From: Sphingobacteriales bacterium
GTDB lineage: Bacteria > Bacteroidota > Bacteroidia > Sphingobacteriales > Sphingobacteriaceae
Direction of reading: 5' to 3'
NCBI GenBank assembly: GCA_015654985.1
Contig: JAATFW010000348.1
Span: 1-36,790, forward strand
Length of the DNA: 36,790 bases
This document shows, one piece after another, positions 23,724-33,015 of this stretch; the first letter of the stretch is position 1; each line of letters begins with the position of its first letter. The translations under genes were made by a program, and so were the position numbers. The notes beneath the pieces were generated by a model, which was given only the letters and a program-made list of their open reading frames with translations, was not told the DNA's origin and did not search any database.

Positions 23724-25490
23724 TCAGCTTGCTCTTTTTCCCTGCATAAGCATATTCACCGCATCATCAAGAGAACCTGCCCGGATTATATTTCCAGAAT
23801 TCACAAAAAATATTTCATCCGCTTTTTCAATAGTATTAAGCCGGTGTGCAATAATAACGCGGGTAGTAGTTTCGGGTAATTGGTCTAATATTTCACTCAA
23901 AAGCTGCTCTGTAACAGTGTCAATATTTGCTGAAGCTTCATCGAGTATGAGAATTTCAGGATCGCGTAATACTGCACGCATAAAAGCAATGAGTTGCTTT
24001 TGCCCCAGGCTCAGACTATCGCCGGATGAGCTAACCGGAGTGTCAAGTCCCCGTTCGAATATGGAAAGCAATTTTTCCATATGTGCGTTCTTTACTTCCG
24101 CCTCCAGCTCTTCGTTCGTAGATTTTAATAATTGTTCATTTCCGTAAAGAAGGTTATCACGTACGGTTCCGGTAAACAGAAAGGGCTCCTGTAATATAAA
24201 ACCGATTTTCTTCGTTCGTTCATCCGCATTATAAGTACGGATATCGCGGCCGTTTAAAAGAACTGTTCCTTCGGTAGGATCATACAGCCGCGCAATCAGC
24301 GAGGCTGTAGTTGTTTTACCTCCTCCAGTAGGACCTACCAGTGCATATGTTTTTCCTGCTTCAAGATCTAAATTAATATGATGAAGTATTTCGTGACCAT
24401 TTGGATAAGCAAAGCAGACATCCCTGAAAGATAATACAGTAGCTGAACGTGAAGTTAGATTTGCATTTTCGTGTAAATCAGTGAGGTTAGATTCCATAGA
24501 TAATATCTGAGAAATCCTGTCCCATCCGGCCATGGCTACCTGAAAGTTGCTCCATAAAGTAGCAAGCTGCCTTAATGGATTATAAAAATTAGTGGTGTAG
24601 GCCAGGTAACTTACCAGCAAACCTATGCTGAACTCACCGCTGGCAATTAGATAGATGCCAAAAGAGAGAACAACTAACTGGGCCGCGCTGTAAAATAAGC
24701 TGTAAACGGGTAAAAATATATTGTTGGCAATGGAAGCGCCAATAGCAGTCTGGTAGTTATCATTGTTTGCCTGTGTAAACCTTTTTCTGAAATAGTCGCG
24801 GCGGTTAAAGGCAACAATTACCCTGAAATTATTCAGGCTCTCCTGGATTTCGGCACTCATCCCACCCACTGTTTTTAAATTGCGGGCATTCTTTCGTTTT
24901 ACCCATGGCGAGAGGGCAAGGGTAAATATTAAAATAAGCAGGGCGGGGGCAAGGGCTGCCGATCCAAGTTTTATATTAATGATCAGCAAAAAGACACCTG
25001 CTCCAATCATTGTAACAAGGTTTCCCATGAACTGGATCAGCGACTGCGAAAAAAACTGGCTGATCTTATCTGTATCATTATTGAGCCTTGAGATCAGGTC
25101 GCCGGCTTTATTTTCATTAAAAAAAGCTATTGGTAATAGCTGTAACTTGTTAAACAATGCATTACGCAGGATAAATAAAGTCCTTTGGCCTACCCCTCCC
25201 ATTAGTTTCGTTTGTGCATAACCTGTGATCAGGGCCAGCAGATACATGCATAATAAAATGGCCGAAACAGACAGTAATCCATGATAGTTGCCTTTACTTA
25301 TATAGGCATCAACAGCATGTCCGATCAGCAGCGGACTCAGTAGCAACAGAATAGAATTTACAATAATCGCAGTAAATGCAAGTATGATATTTCGCTTTTC
25401 GGTGGTTATAAGAACAAAAAGCTTTTTAACGGAGGCGTAAGCCGACGTTTTTTGCTGCTGTGCAGAAAGTTCGTTAAGATTATAATTCAT
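23724..25490 (-). CDS. ABC exporter half-transporter, catalytic-site subunit
   Basis: This 588-residue type IV ABC exporter half has six transmembrane segments (about 35-320) followed by an ATPase domain (about 350-580). Walker A is GPTGGGKTTT, Walker B is ILILDEASANID with the catalytic Glu, and the switch region is IIAHRL with its His, so its own ATP site is complete. Its signature motif is altered to LSLGQ instead of LSGGQ. Its gene start overlaps the upstream exporter gene by 11 bases. The motif pattern is complementary to that of the partner, which predicts an obligate heterodimer of the TM287/288, BmrCD or LmrCD type. The substrate is unknown; drugs or lipids are usual. Confidence 0.93.
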   Translation of the reverse strand: MNYNLNELSAQQQKTSAYASVKKLFVLITTEKRNIILAFTAIIVNSILLLLSPLLIGHAVDAYISKGNYHGLLSVSAILLCMYLLALITGYAQTKLMGGVGQRTLFILRNALFNKLQLLPIAFFNENKAGDLISRLNNDTDKISQFFSQSLIQFMGNLVTMIGAGVFLLIINIKLGSAALAPALLILIFTLALSPWVKRKNARNLKTVGGMSAEIQESLNNFRVIVAFNRRDYFRKRFTQANNDNYQTAIGASIANNIFLPVYSLFYSAAQLVVLSFGIYLIASGEFSIGLLVSYLAYTTNFYNPLRQLATLWSNFQVAMAGWDRISQILSMESNLTDLHENANLTSRSATVLSFRDVCFAYPNGHEILHHINLDLEAGKTYALVGPTGGGKTTTASLIARLYDPTEGTVLLNGRDIRTYNADERTKKIGFILQEPFLFTGTVRDNLLYGNEQLLKSTNEELEAEVKNAHMEKLLSIFERGLDTPVSSSGDSLSLGQKQLIAFMRAVLRDPEILILDEASANIDTVTEQLLSEILDQLPETTTRVIIAHRLNTIEKADEIFFVNSGNIIRAGSLDDAVNMLMQGKRAS

Positions 25491-27225
25491 AATTGGTTGT
25501 GCTTCTTTGTGAATTAAAAATCTGTATATAGTCTGTACTTGTCTTCATCAGCTCATCGTGTTTACCGGTAGCCACAATTTCGCCATCTGTTAAAAGGACG
25601 ATCTGATCATATTGTTCTACGGCTGATATTTTTTGAGTAACCGAGATCAGGGTAAGGCCGGGATAATTATTTTGAACATTCTTAAGTATTTTTCTCTCTG
25701 TGTTCTGATCGATCCTTGCTGTAAAGTCGTCGAGCAAGAGGATTTGCGGATTTACCGCCAATGCCCTTGCAAGCATAATACGTTGTTTTTGCCCTCCTGA
25801 TAAGCTGGAACCCCGTTCTGAAACTATGGTATTTAATCCGTCGGGAAGGTTGTCAATGAAATCCTTTAATTCTGCCGTTTCAATTGCTTTTTTAAGCGAG
25901 TTGTCTGTGGCGGTTTCACTGAACCCGATATTTTCCCGGATGCTCATGTTAAATACAATACTATCCTGAAAAACAAAGCCTATCTGGCTGTAAAAGCTCT
26001 CCTGATCATATACATCAATCGCGTACCCGTCAAATTTAATACTCCCCGAAGCAGGCTTGACCAGACCGGTAAGTAAATAGAGCAGTTGTGTTTTGCCTGC
26101 GGTAGTAGGACCGATGATGGCAATCCGCGATCCTGAATGAATATCCAGGCTGATGTTTTTCAAAACAGGTTTCTGACCATATTTCAAAGTAACATCGGTT
26201 AATCTCACATTACCTTTCAGCTGAGCTTCAATCGTTCCTGTTGAAGCAGCATCAGGAGCATTTAACACGTCGTTTATCCGCTCATAGGAAGCAGTTGACT
26301 GTGCGATGATATTACTCATAAAGCCAATTACCAGTATTGGAAAAATCAGCATGGCCAAATAGCTGTTGAATGCCGAGAAGTTGCCAAGTGACATAGAGCC
26401 CACGATCACATAATGCCCTCCCAGCACGAGGATAGTTAATGCCGCCATATTAGCTGTAAAAACAATGACCGGAATAAGTCCCGCGAAAAGACGAAGAATT
26501 GAAAATCCGAAACTTTTAGCCCGTGTATTCGCGTCAAGGAATTTGCCGTATTCCAATTGCTGTGCATTGACCACCCTGATAAGCGAAGCCCCAAGGATAC
26601 TTTCATTAATGACTTTATTAAGCCAGTCTATCACTTCACGGCTTCTTTTAAATAAGGTCCTCACTTTTTTGATGATTATGAAGAATGCGATTCCAATAAC
26701 CGGAATAATCGCCATCACACATAACGCTAGCTTCCAGTTAATATTAAGCATCAGGATGCTTGCCCCAATAATGACAAATACAGACGATGAAATGGAAACT
26801 ACAGCCTGTGAGACAAAAAGCTTGATAGAATCTACATCAGCGGTAAGGTAAGTTAGCAGCTTTGACGGATTAGCCCTCTCCAGGTCCGAATAGTTGAAGT
26901 AAGATATTTTTTCTGTTAACCTCGTCCGGATATCTCTTGCTGCCCGTTCAGAGGTATAAGTTTGAATGAGGGTTTGCAGGTAAGTAAAAACAAATACCAG
27001 CAAAGCGGCAATGGAAAATTCCGCAATAATTGGTTTATAGTTAAAGTGCCCCTGAGTATAAGCATCAATCCCGTCAGCGATTATTTTGGGCAGCAATAAA
27101 TTAAGTCCGTTACTCAAAAGAGCAAGAAATACAAGCAATATTATCAGATACCTGTATGATTTTAGAATAGTAAAAATGCCCGGTGATTTTTTCTCAATCT
27201 TTATATCCTGTGGTGATTTACTCAT
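25480..27225 (-). CDS. ABC exporter half-transporter, degenerate-site subunit
   Basis: This is a type IV ABC exporter half of about 581 residues. The start at 27225 (MSKSPQDIKIEKKSPG) is chosen because a good promoter (-7 element TATCTTTG) lies 9 bases upstream; the frame itself is open further, to 27438. Six membrane segments precede the ATPase domain. Its ATP site is degenerate: Walker A is GPTTAGKTQ, Walker B is ILLLDDFTARID (Asp in place of the catalytic Glu) and the switch His is Gln (SVTQKIS). Its signature is canonical LSGGQKQR. Together with the downstream partner this gives one canonical and one degenerate site per heterodimer. Confidence 0.92.
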   Translation of the reverse strand: MSKSPQDIKIEKKSPGIFTILKSYRYLIILLVFLALLSNGLNLLLPKIIADGIDAYTQGHFNYKPIIAEFSIAALLVFVFTYLQTLIQTYTSERAARDIRTRLTEKISYFNYSDLERANPSKLLTYLTADVDSIKLFVSQAVVSISSSVFVIIGASILMLNINWKLALCVMAIIPVIGIAFFIIIKKVRTLFKRSREVIDWLNKVINESILGASLIRVVNAQQLEYGKFLDANTRAKSFGFSILRLFAGLIPVIVFTANMAALTILVLGGHYVIVGSMSLGNFSAFNSYLAMLIFPILVIGFMSNIIAQSTASYERINDVLNAPDAASTGTIEAQLKGNVRLTDVTLKYGQKPVLKNISLDIHSGSRIAIIGPTTAGKTQLLYLLTGLVKPASGSIKFDGYAIDVYDQESFYSQIGFVFQDSIVFNMSIRENIGFSETATDNSLKKAIETAELKDFIDNLPDGLNTIVSERGSSLSGGQKQRIMLARALAVNPQILLLDDFTARIDQNTERKILKNVQNNYPGLTLISVTQKISAVEQYDQIVLLTDGEIVATGKHDELMKTSTDYIQIFNSQRSTTNYEL

Positions 27226-27233
27226 AGGTATAA

Positions 27234-27263
27234 CAAAGATATTTTTAAAATGGCAATTTGCAA
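27234..27263 (-). promoter_or_regulatory. Promoter of the heterodimeric ABC exporter operon
   Basis: On the minus strand TTG (27263-27261), a 19-base spacer and TATCTTTG (27241-27234) fit the Bacteroidota consensus exactly. The ATG lies at 27225-27223, giving a very short leader. The promoter sits inside the 3' end of the small upstream gene. Confidence 0.7.
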
Positions 27264-27457
27264 TAGTCAAACGCATTTCCTTTTGCATACCTGTCATTTT
27301 TATGCTGTTCAATAAAAGTGCATAAATCAGGTATATAAATCGCAAATCTACCGGGATCTTCGAATTCAAGAGGTCTTTTGGCCATATACCAGAGAAATTC
27401 TTCATCGCTGAGACTTCCTTCTGATAGATGCAGAACATAAGAATGCATCCTGTGCAT
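27245..27457 (-). CDS. Hypothetical 70-residue protein
   Basis: This small minus-strand frame encodes a balanced, protein-like sequence (LSDEEFLWYMAKRPLEFEDP, then RFAIYIPDLCTFIEQHKNDR) with no membrane segment or known motif. The start could be 27457 or Met4 at 27448 (MHSYVLHLSEG). It ends just before the exporter start, and the exporter promoter lies within its last codons. No family was recognised; codon and residue use look genuine. Confidence 0.45.
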   Translation of the reverse strand: MHRMHSYVLHLSEGSLSDEEFLWYMAKRPLEFEDPGRFAIYIPDLCTFIEQHKNDRYAKGNAFDYCKLPF

Positions 27458-27513
27458 GAAAAAAAGTTTTAGGTTAAAAAATATGTAAAGTATAAAAAAA
27501 ACTTTTTATGTGC
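27455..27513. repeat. AT-rich inverted repeat
   Basis: AAAAAAAGTTTT (about 27459-27470) and AAAACTTTTT (about 27499-27507) can pair, flanked by GTGCATG and ATGTGC, with a 28-base AT-rich loop. It lies between two small minus-strand genes and could act as a terminator for the upstream one. Confidence 0.35.
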
Positions 27514-27557
27514 AAAAAGTGAGAATACAATTTATTTAACATTTATGAACACGGTAA

Positions 27558-27728
27558 TTAGTCGTTCTTTTTGACAAGTATTATTAAATATAACGCTATT
27601 ACTGCGAAGACAATGCGGGCAATGATTATGTACCAGATCTGGAATTTTCTGTATTCATGAATATTACCCAATAAACAGATAACAATAAAAAGAAGCGAGC
27701 TACATAATATGATGGATGATGGTTTCAT
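27558..27728 (-). CDS. Small two-helix membrane protein
   Basis: This 56-residue protein from Met at 27728 has two hydrophobic segments: IILCSSLLFIVICLLG and WYIIIARIVFAVIALYLIIL. They are joined by a short charged loop (NIHEYRKFQI), with a basic C-terminus (VKKND). The frame extends upstream to 27788 (MQIGYTRIRH...), but the Met at 27728 gives a clean membrane-protein N-terminus. Function is unknown. It stands alone between the hybrid kinase and the exporter operon. Confidence 0.5.
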   Translation of the reverse strand: MKPSSIILCSSLLFIVICLLGNIHEYRKFQIWYIIIARIVFAVIALYLIILVKKND

Positions 27729-27926
27729 GAAAAATATTCTTGCCGACCGGGCGGCAAGGTGACGTATACGTGTGTAACCAATCTGCATTATATTGTTTAT
27801 AATACTATTTATGCCTTAATTGTTCTGATTCTTATACCAAAAAATACTCTCAATTTTAATACCGTTTAACAGAGCCAGGCATAATCTGGCGTAAAATGGG
27901 GGGATGCGGGATTGTTTATGAGTATT

Positions 27927-27957
27927 TATTCCCCGGTTCGTACTAAACCGGGGAATA
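27927..27957. terminator. 12-bp hairpin between hybrid kinase and small membrane gene
   Basis: TATTCCCCGGTT (27927-27938) and AACCGGGGAATA (27946-27957) are exact reverse complements with a 7-base loop. It lies 39 bases beyond the stop of the minus-strand hybrid kinase gene and is its likely transcription end, although there is no clear T-run. The rest of 27729-27995 shows no gene. Confidence 0.55.
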
Positions 27958-27995
27958 AAAGCCCGGATGAATATTGCCTGTGAAATATTGGCCCT

Positions 27996-30386
27996 CTAAG
28001 AAATTTCAGTGTTTTTTTTGTTTTTAAAGAGATGATGCAGAACTTTTCTGTACAGTTCGTCGGGTAAGAATGGTTTTACCAGAATATCGTCCATGCCGGT
28101 TTGGTTTACCTGCTCTTCAATTTCTTTTGCTACATTGGCTGTGAGTGCGATAATTGGCAAAGTAACATTATTTGCTCTCATTCTCCTGCAGGCCTCGTAA
28201 CCATCCATTACAGGCATATGTATATCTATTAATACTAATTGGTGTTTAGTGGTATCAAGCTTGTTTAATGCTTCAAGTCCGTTAGAGGCAACATCGACAT
28301 CAGCGCCCCAGCGTTGTAAAAATGTTTTTGCAACAATTACATTCATTGGATTATCCTCCACGAGCAAAATAGATATTCCCGTAAATGGCTTTCCTTCTTC
28401 TGACGGTAACTTATTATCCAGTCTTTTATGCTCAGATATTTTTACGCCTTTTTCAAAGGTTTGAATAAAATAAAACACAGAACCCCGGCCCTCATCACTT
28501 ATTAACTGCAATGATGAATTTTGTAATTCCAGGATCCTTTTACAAATAGACAAGCCGAGGCCTGTACCTCCAAATCCCCGGGAGGTAGAAGAATCAGCCT
28601 GCGTGAACCGTTCGAAAATTAATTTTTGCTTATCTTTTGCGATGCCGATTCCGGTGTCTTTAACCTGGATTTTAAGAGTGATGGTTTTTTCTGTCTGCTC
28701 TTTTACTTCGATACTCAGCTCTACAGATCCCGTTTCTGTAAATTTAATGGCATTTTGTACCAGGTTAGTTATTACCTGGGATGTTCTGGTAGGGTCGCCC
28801 GAAAGCTTATTTTGCAAAACAGGATCGATGTTTAGTTTTAAGGTAATGCCCTTGTCTTCAGCAAGCCCCTGCATTCCCTGAGCAATATTCCGTGCTATGG
28901 AAATAATATCCATTTCAATATATTCAAAGGCTATTTTGCCTGCCTCGATCTTACTGTAATCTAAAATATCGTTTACAATAGCCAGCAAATTATTTGCTGA
29001 AAAGAGCATTACTTCAATGTGTCCGGTCTGATCTTTCCTGGGATTGTTTTTTAACAGCAAATGACTCATGCCAATTACGGAATTTAGCGGGGTTCTGATC
29101 TCATGGCTCATGGTGCTCAAAAATTCGCTCCTGGCTAACAATCCTTGTTCTGCTTCTTCACGAGCTTTTTTTAATACAAAAGATACCCTGTGAGACAGCA
29201 CCAGCGACTGAAGAAAGAAAAAGCTTATATACCCTGCAAAACTTAACAATCGAAATGGAGGAATAAATTCCCAATAGTGCAGCAATGAAATTGCAAATAC
29301 AGGCATTAAAGCGAAGGAGCTTAAAACTGAATACTTTGCACCCGGCCTCCGGTTTTTATATGCTGATACATAAACATAAGGCAAGTACACAAGGCAAAAA
29401 ATCATAAGAACTAAAAATGGGTTTATTAGCCTTGTAAAATATACAGGCGGCAAACATAATGACGCCAGAGAAAAGGCAAAGCAAACCATAGTAATACCAT
29501 TTATAATGGAATTATTTACATCTTTAGGATATAAGCATCGCGTAAATAAGGCGAATAATCCTATGCCTGTAAATAAGCTCAGATATTCTAATCGTAGGGT
29601 GATATACCAGCTTATGTTTGGCAAAATAGTGTGTAATACATAATTATCTGTACCAATGATCCTGTAGCTGTAAACAATCGAGTAGATAGAAAAAAGCAAA
29701 ATGGCTTTATCTCTGTTTCCCAACAGGAATAGACCCAGAAAGAAGATCCCTCCCATAAACAAACAGCCCGTTAAAAGCAGGTCAATGGCGTTAGAACGCT
29801 GTGTGTGCAGATCAATGATCTCTTTAGTCCCTATTACTATTGGATTGGCAATCCCTCCCTTGCTATGCGAAAAATTTGCAATTTGTAATATAAGATTAAG
29901 TGTATCAGGGCCCGGAAGTATGTCAATGGTCCTGTTCTGCCAATAGGGAACAAATTCTTTTTCATCGGTACTCACTTTTCCGTTTGAAGCTACCTGTTCA
30001 CCGTTTATAAAGAGTTTGTAAGCAGAATATACATCAGGCATCGCAATGCACAAAGGTGTATTTATTACAGGCAGCAAAATAGTCAGTTTATATGTGGCAT
30101 AGCCAAAAGCTGGTAATTTCTCTCCGTTTAACACAAAACCATCCCATTTGAAAGGAAAATTTACCAGAGTTCCTTTGTTCTCAATTGTGTCTTTCGGATT
30201 TAATAATTGATGCCAGTAAAAAGCCCACTCACCATTAAGAGCAATTCTTTCCGACAATGACTGCTGCCGTAAATCTATTGTACCCCTTGCAGCAATTGGT
30301 TTCACTGAGCCCCAGGCTGCAAAACTAATGGTTAAACAACAAAAAAGCTGCAAAAGAAATATATAAAGAGGGTTTTTAACTCCCAT
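27996..30386 (-). CDS. 7TMR-DISM hybrid sensor histidine kinase/response regulator
   Basis: This is a membrane sensor of 796 residues. Domains in order are a signal peptide (about 1-24), a periplasmic 7TMR-DISM extracellular jelly-roll domain resembling carbohydrate-binding folds (about 35-190, with [15 protein letters not shown] and [14 protein letters not shown]), a seven-helix membrane region (about 200-400), HisKA with phospho-acceptor His428 in [16 protein letters not shown], an HATPase (N-box [14 protein letters not shown]-boxes DTGIGI and GGTGLGLSI), and a receiver domain with Asp721 in [14 protein letters not shown]. The kinase would pass phosphate to its own receiver. With no DNA-binding output it needs a further partner, not seen nearby. 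The periplasmic domain suggests a sugar or other small extracellular ligand. Confidence 0.93.
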   Translation of the reverse strand: MGVKNPLYIFLLQLFCCLTISFAAWGSVKPIAARGTIDLRQQSLSERIALNGEWAFYWHQLLNPKDTIENKGTLVNFPFKWDGFVLNGEKLPAFGYATYKLTILLPVINTPLCIAMPDVYSAYKLFINGEQVASNGKVSTDEKEFVPYWQNRTIDILPGPDTLNLILQIANFSHSKGGIANPIVIGTKEIIDLHTQRSNAIDLLLTGCLFMGGIFFLGLFLLGNRDKAILLFSIYSIVYSYRIIGTDNYVLHTILPNISWYITLRLEYLSLFTGIGLFALFTRCLYPKDVNNSIINGITMVCFAFSLASLCLPPVYFTRLINPFLVLMIFCLVYLPYVYVSAYKNRRPGAKYSVLSSFALMPVFAISLLHYWEFIPPFRLLSFAGYISFFFLQSLVLSHRVSFVLKKAREEAEQGLLARSEFLSTMSHEIRTPLNSVIGMSHLLLKNNPRKDQTGHIEVMLFSANNLLAIVNDILDYSKIEAGKIAFEYIEMDIISIARNIAQGMQGLAEDKGITLKLNIDPVLQNKLSGDPTRTSQVITNLVQNAIKFTETGSVELSIEVKEQTEKTITLKIQVKDTGIGIAKDKQKLIFERFTQADSSTSRGFGGTGLGLSICKRILELQNSSLQLISDEGRGSVFYFIQTFEKGVKISEHKRLDNKLPSEEGKPFTGISILLVEDNPMNVIVAKTFLQRWGADVDVASNGLEALNKLDTTKHQLVLIDIHMPVMDGYEACRRMRANNVTLPIIALTANVAKEIEEQVNQTGMDDILVKPFLPDELYRKVLHHLFKNKKNTEIS

Positions 30387-30737
30387 AAATAATTGAAACT
30401 ATAAAAACGTAGTATCTGTAATCTAAGTATGGAGAATGATCGGGGTGTATTTCATCAATCAAAGATAATGGAATAAAAAAGACATTTGAAATGCCTGTCA
30501 GAAATTAGATGTTGTTCTGTATCTGTTTCGATCACGTACATTGAGCCATATTTTGGCAATCATTTGTCAAAAATTGTGCCTGCAGTCTGTTTATTAAATC
30601 AAGCGGAGCGTCTGTAATAAACTTACACATATAGAAGGTAAGATTGAAACAATCAGCCTGTAAAAGGGATGCCGTATAAACTAATTTAGCGGAGAATTTA
30701 TACGATAATTCATTATGAAAGGCACCCGGTTTGTTTT
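30387..30737. other. Gene-free stretch upstream of the hybrid kinase
   Basis: No supported gene is seen. A minus-strand TATCTTTG (30467-30460) matches the -7 element and lies 74 bases upstream of the hybrid kinase start; a TTG at the right distance is lacking, so the promoter call is moderate. Confidence 0.4.
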
Positions 30738-30932
30738 TGGGGTAGCAACAAAATCTTCTATCCCGCCAAAGCAACGATTAAAGGGGGGCAGGTAATTGTG
30801 CAAAGTGATAAAGTAGATGCTTCTGTAGCAGTACGTTATGCATTTAAAGAATTTGTGGTCGCTGAATTATATAATAATGATGGCCTGCCTGCGTCATCTT
30901 TCAGGACAGATAACCGGGAATACGTGAGATAG
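30738..30932 (+). pseudogene. C-terminal remnant of a sialate O-acetylesterase
   Basis: The frame from about 30738 to the TAG at 30930 reads FYPAKATIKGGQVIVQSDKV, then DASVAVRYAFKEFVVAELYN and NDGLPASSFRTDN. This is the characteristic C-terminus of Bacteroidota sialate O-acetylesterases (SGNH-type, usual pattern ...VAVRYxxxxxPxxNLYNxxGLPASPFRTD). Only about 60 of the usual 450-650 residues remain. There is no start codon in frame and nothing catalytic is left. It is a relic of a glycan-degradation gene, like the FAD oxidoreductase stump at 23105. Confidence 0.8.
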
Positions 30933-31142
30933 TGAATTTAAGTAAAACTGCCCGTGCCCGGCTGATCCAACCGGCAACGCCTGGTTTAAGGATGGTACAA
31001 CGGATAGCGGAGATTATAGGGACAACTGAAGTAAAGACCGGAAATTGCCGGATGAAGGGATCCTTATGATTCTTAAGATCGTTGATAAAACTTAATTGTT
31101 ATCTTTAAAACCAATTAAGGTTCTTTTTAACAGCTTGTTCAA

Positions 31143-32897
31143 ATGCGATATTTCTATTTGGTTTTACAGATTTTATGGGTAGGTTTAATGATAACCGGTG
31201 CAGGTGTTTCAGCACAGACATCCTCTCAGGAGAAGAAAGCTGATACTGTTGTCCGCAGGGCCTTATATTACATGAATGCCGGGATGCCCGATAGCGTTTA
31301 TTCGTTAGCCGGAGAGCAATTTAAAAAACAGCTTAGTGCTCCTTTGTGGAACTCTGTATTCAGGAATAATTTCACGGGGATATTGCCTATAACAGATATA
31401 CTGTTTATCAATAGTAAGGATGGCGTGAATAAATATAAATTACAGGGGAAGGTTCCGCTCTCTTTTTATGCCAGCCTCGACGACCAGGGTAAGCTAAAGG
31501 ACTTTTTATTTCAGCCATATAAAGAAGAAGCAAACCAACCTGCAATGGGCCCGGAGGAAAGAAAAACCGACTCCCTTGCCTTAAAGATTCTGAGCTTCAT
31601 CAATCAAAAACAAACAGATAGCATCTATGCCTATGCCGGAGAGTCTTTCAGACAGCAACTGGATAAAACAGCCTTTAAAAATATTGCGGAGAACAGCGTG
31701 TACCCTCTGACGCCGTTCCCTTCAGCCTCTTTTATAAGCAGCAGGAATGGCGTAAATAAATATAAAATAAACCAGTTCCAGTTTCTCTTTAGCCTGGATG
31801 ATAAGGGGAAATTCAGTACCCTGCTTTTACAGCCATACCGGGAGGATGCGGTAAAAAATGAAAAAGCACTTTCTGATAATCCCTTAAAAACATCCCTTGA
31901 CAGCATCGTTGACAAGGTTTTATCCGAATATATTCAAACTAAAGGGAATGCCGGCTTAAGCGCCGGAATTTATTATAAGGGTAAAGACTATTTTTATAAC
32001 TACGGAGAAACTGTAATGGGAAATAAACAGTTACCCGGCAATCACACTTTATATGAGATTGGCTCCATTACAAAAACATTTACAGCGACTTTGCTGGCCC
32101 TTGCGGTGAATCAGGGTAAGGTAACCCTTGAAACTTCTGTAACCAGGTTCCTTCCCGACTCTGTTGCCTCTAATCCTGCGCTGAAAGGTATTACCTTAAA
32201 AAGCCTTGCCAATCACACATCGGGGCTGCCCCGGCTTCCGCCGAATATGAGTGAAACGGTAACAGATATTAACCAGCCTTACGAACATTATGATGAAAGC
32301 AGGATGTTCTCTTTCTTAAAGGGTTTTAAGGCCATACGGCAACCAGGCGCATCATATGAATACAGCAATTTAGCCGTGGGCCTGCTTGGTGTAATTCTGG
32401 AAAAGGTTTATGGCCGTCCTTACGAAGAACTGGTATCCACCTATATTACCAAACCTTCAGGGATGAAGGAAACAAAGATAACGCCGGATGCCGCCGGTAT
32501 GAAACTGATAGCCCAGGGATACAATGAGCAAAACCAGCCTGTGCCTGTCTGGAAGTTTCAGGCTGTAAAAGCAGCAGGAGCATTAAAATCGTCTTCTAAC
32601 GATTTGCTTCATTACGGTAAACTCCAGATAGGTATTTCTGATAAAACTTTGGAAAAGGCTCTTAAACTAACCCACAGGATCACATTTAAGAATAGTTCTA
32701 ATATTATAGGCCTTGGCTGGCATTATTTACCGGATGATGAGAATATATTACAGCATAGCGGTGGGACGGGGGGATACCGTGCATTTTCAGGCGTTGATCT
32801 TCGCAGAAACATTGTAGTTGCTGTCCTGACAAATAATGCTTCGACCGGTGACGCCCTGGGAGTTCGGCTGATTAAAGCATTTCAGGGAATGAGATAA
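31143..32897 (+). CDS. Exported serine hydrolase (beta-lactamase/PBP4* type) with two DUF3887-like domains
   Basis: This 584-residue protein has a signal peptide (residues 1-25). Two tandem copies of a DUF3887-like domain follow (about 33-130 and 142-236), each with a VYSLAGEQFKKQL / IYAYAGESFRQQL start and a GVNKYK centre. The C-terminal beta-lactamase-fold domain (about 255-580) has nucleophile Ser308 and Lys311 in GSITKTF, Tyr407 in YEYSN and the HSGGTGGY triad (His538) in place of KTG. These features are typical of class C-like esterases/D-aminopeptidases, which act on D-amino acid peptides or esters in the periplasm. True beta-lactamase activity cannot be concluded. The gene stands alone with a weak promoter region (TTATCTTTAAAA) upstream. 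Confidence 0.9.
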   Translation: MRYFYLVLQILWVGLMITGAGVSAQTSSQEKKADTVVRRALYYMNAGMPDSVYSLAGEQFKKQLSAPLWNSVFRNNFTGILPITDILFINSKDGVNKYKLQGKVPLSFYASLDDQGKLKDFLFQPYKEEANQPAMGPEERKTDSLALKILSFINQKQTDSIYAYAGESFRQQLDKTAFKNIAENSVYPLTPFPSASFISSRNGVNKYKINQFQFLFSLDDKGKFSTLLLQPYREDAVKNEKALSDNPLKTSLDSIVDKVLSEYIQTKGNAGLSAGIYYKGKDYFYNYGETVMGNKQLPGNHTLYEIGSITKTFTATLLALAVNQGKVTLETSVTRFLPDSVASNPALKGITLKSLANHTSGLPRLPPNMSETVTDINQPYEHYDESRMFSFLKGFKAIRQPGASYEYSNLAVGLLGVILEKVYGRPYEELVSTYITKPSGMKETKITPDAAGMKLIAQGYNEQNQPVPVWKFQAVKAAGALKSSSNDLLHYGKLQIGISDKTLEKALKLTHRITFKNSSNIIGLGWHYLPDDENILQHSGGTGGYRAFSGVDLRRNIVVAVLTNNASTGDALGVRLIKAFQGMR

Positions 32898-32925
32898 TAA
32901 CATCCTTACCGCTTAATTTTAAAAT

Positions 32926-32957
32926 TCCGTCACATTTTTCAGGTCATCCGTCACATT
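32926..32957 (+). promoter_or_regulatory. Exact 11-bp direct repeats with 21-bp period, possible LytTR site
   Basis: TCCGTCACATT occurs at 32926-32936 and again at 32947-32957, exactly two helical turns apart on the same face of DNA. This spacing is the known geometry of LytTR regulator sites (two short direct repeats with a 12-13 base gap between 9-base elements). It lies 59 bases before the small exported-protein gene that precedes the second LytS/LytTR pair, so autoregulation by that regulator is a natural guess. Confidence 0.5.
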
Positions 32958-33015
32958 AATTGGATCAGCCTGGTTCGCCTGATTATCATTGCCTGTCATT
33001 TAATAAATAACAGAC

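Noticed and set aside
27226-27438. 71-residue N-terminal extension of the degenerate-site ABC subunit
   Set aside because: A consensus promoter lies within it, 9 bases before the Met at 27225, and the extension overlaps another small gene frame.
30532-30774. 80-residue minus-strand frame
   Set aside because: It is Cys- and Phe-rich, unlike neighbouring genes, and runs antisense across the start of the sialate O-acetylesterase remnant.
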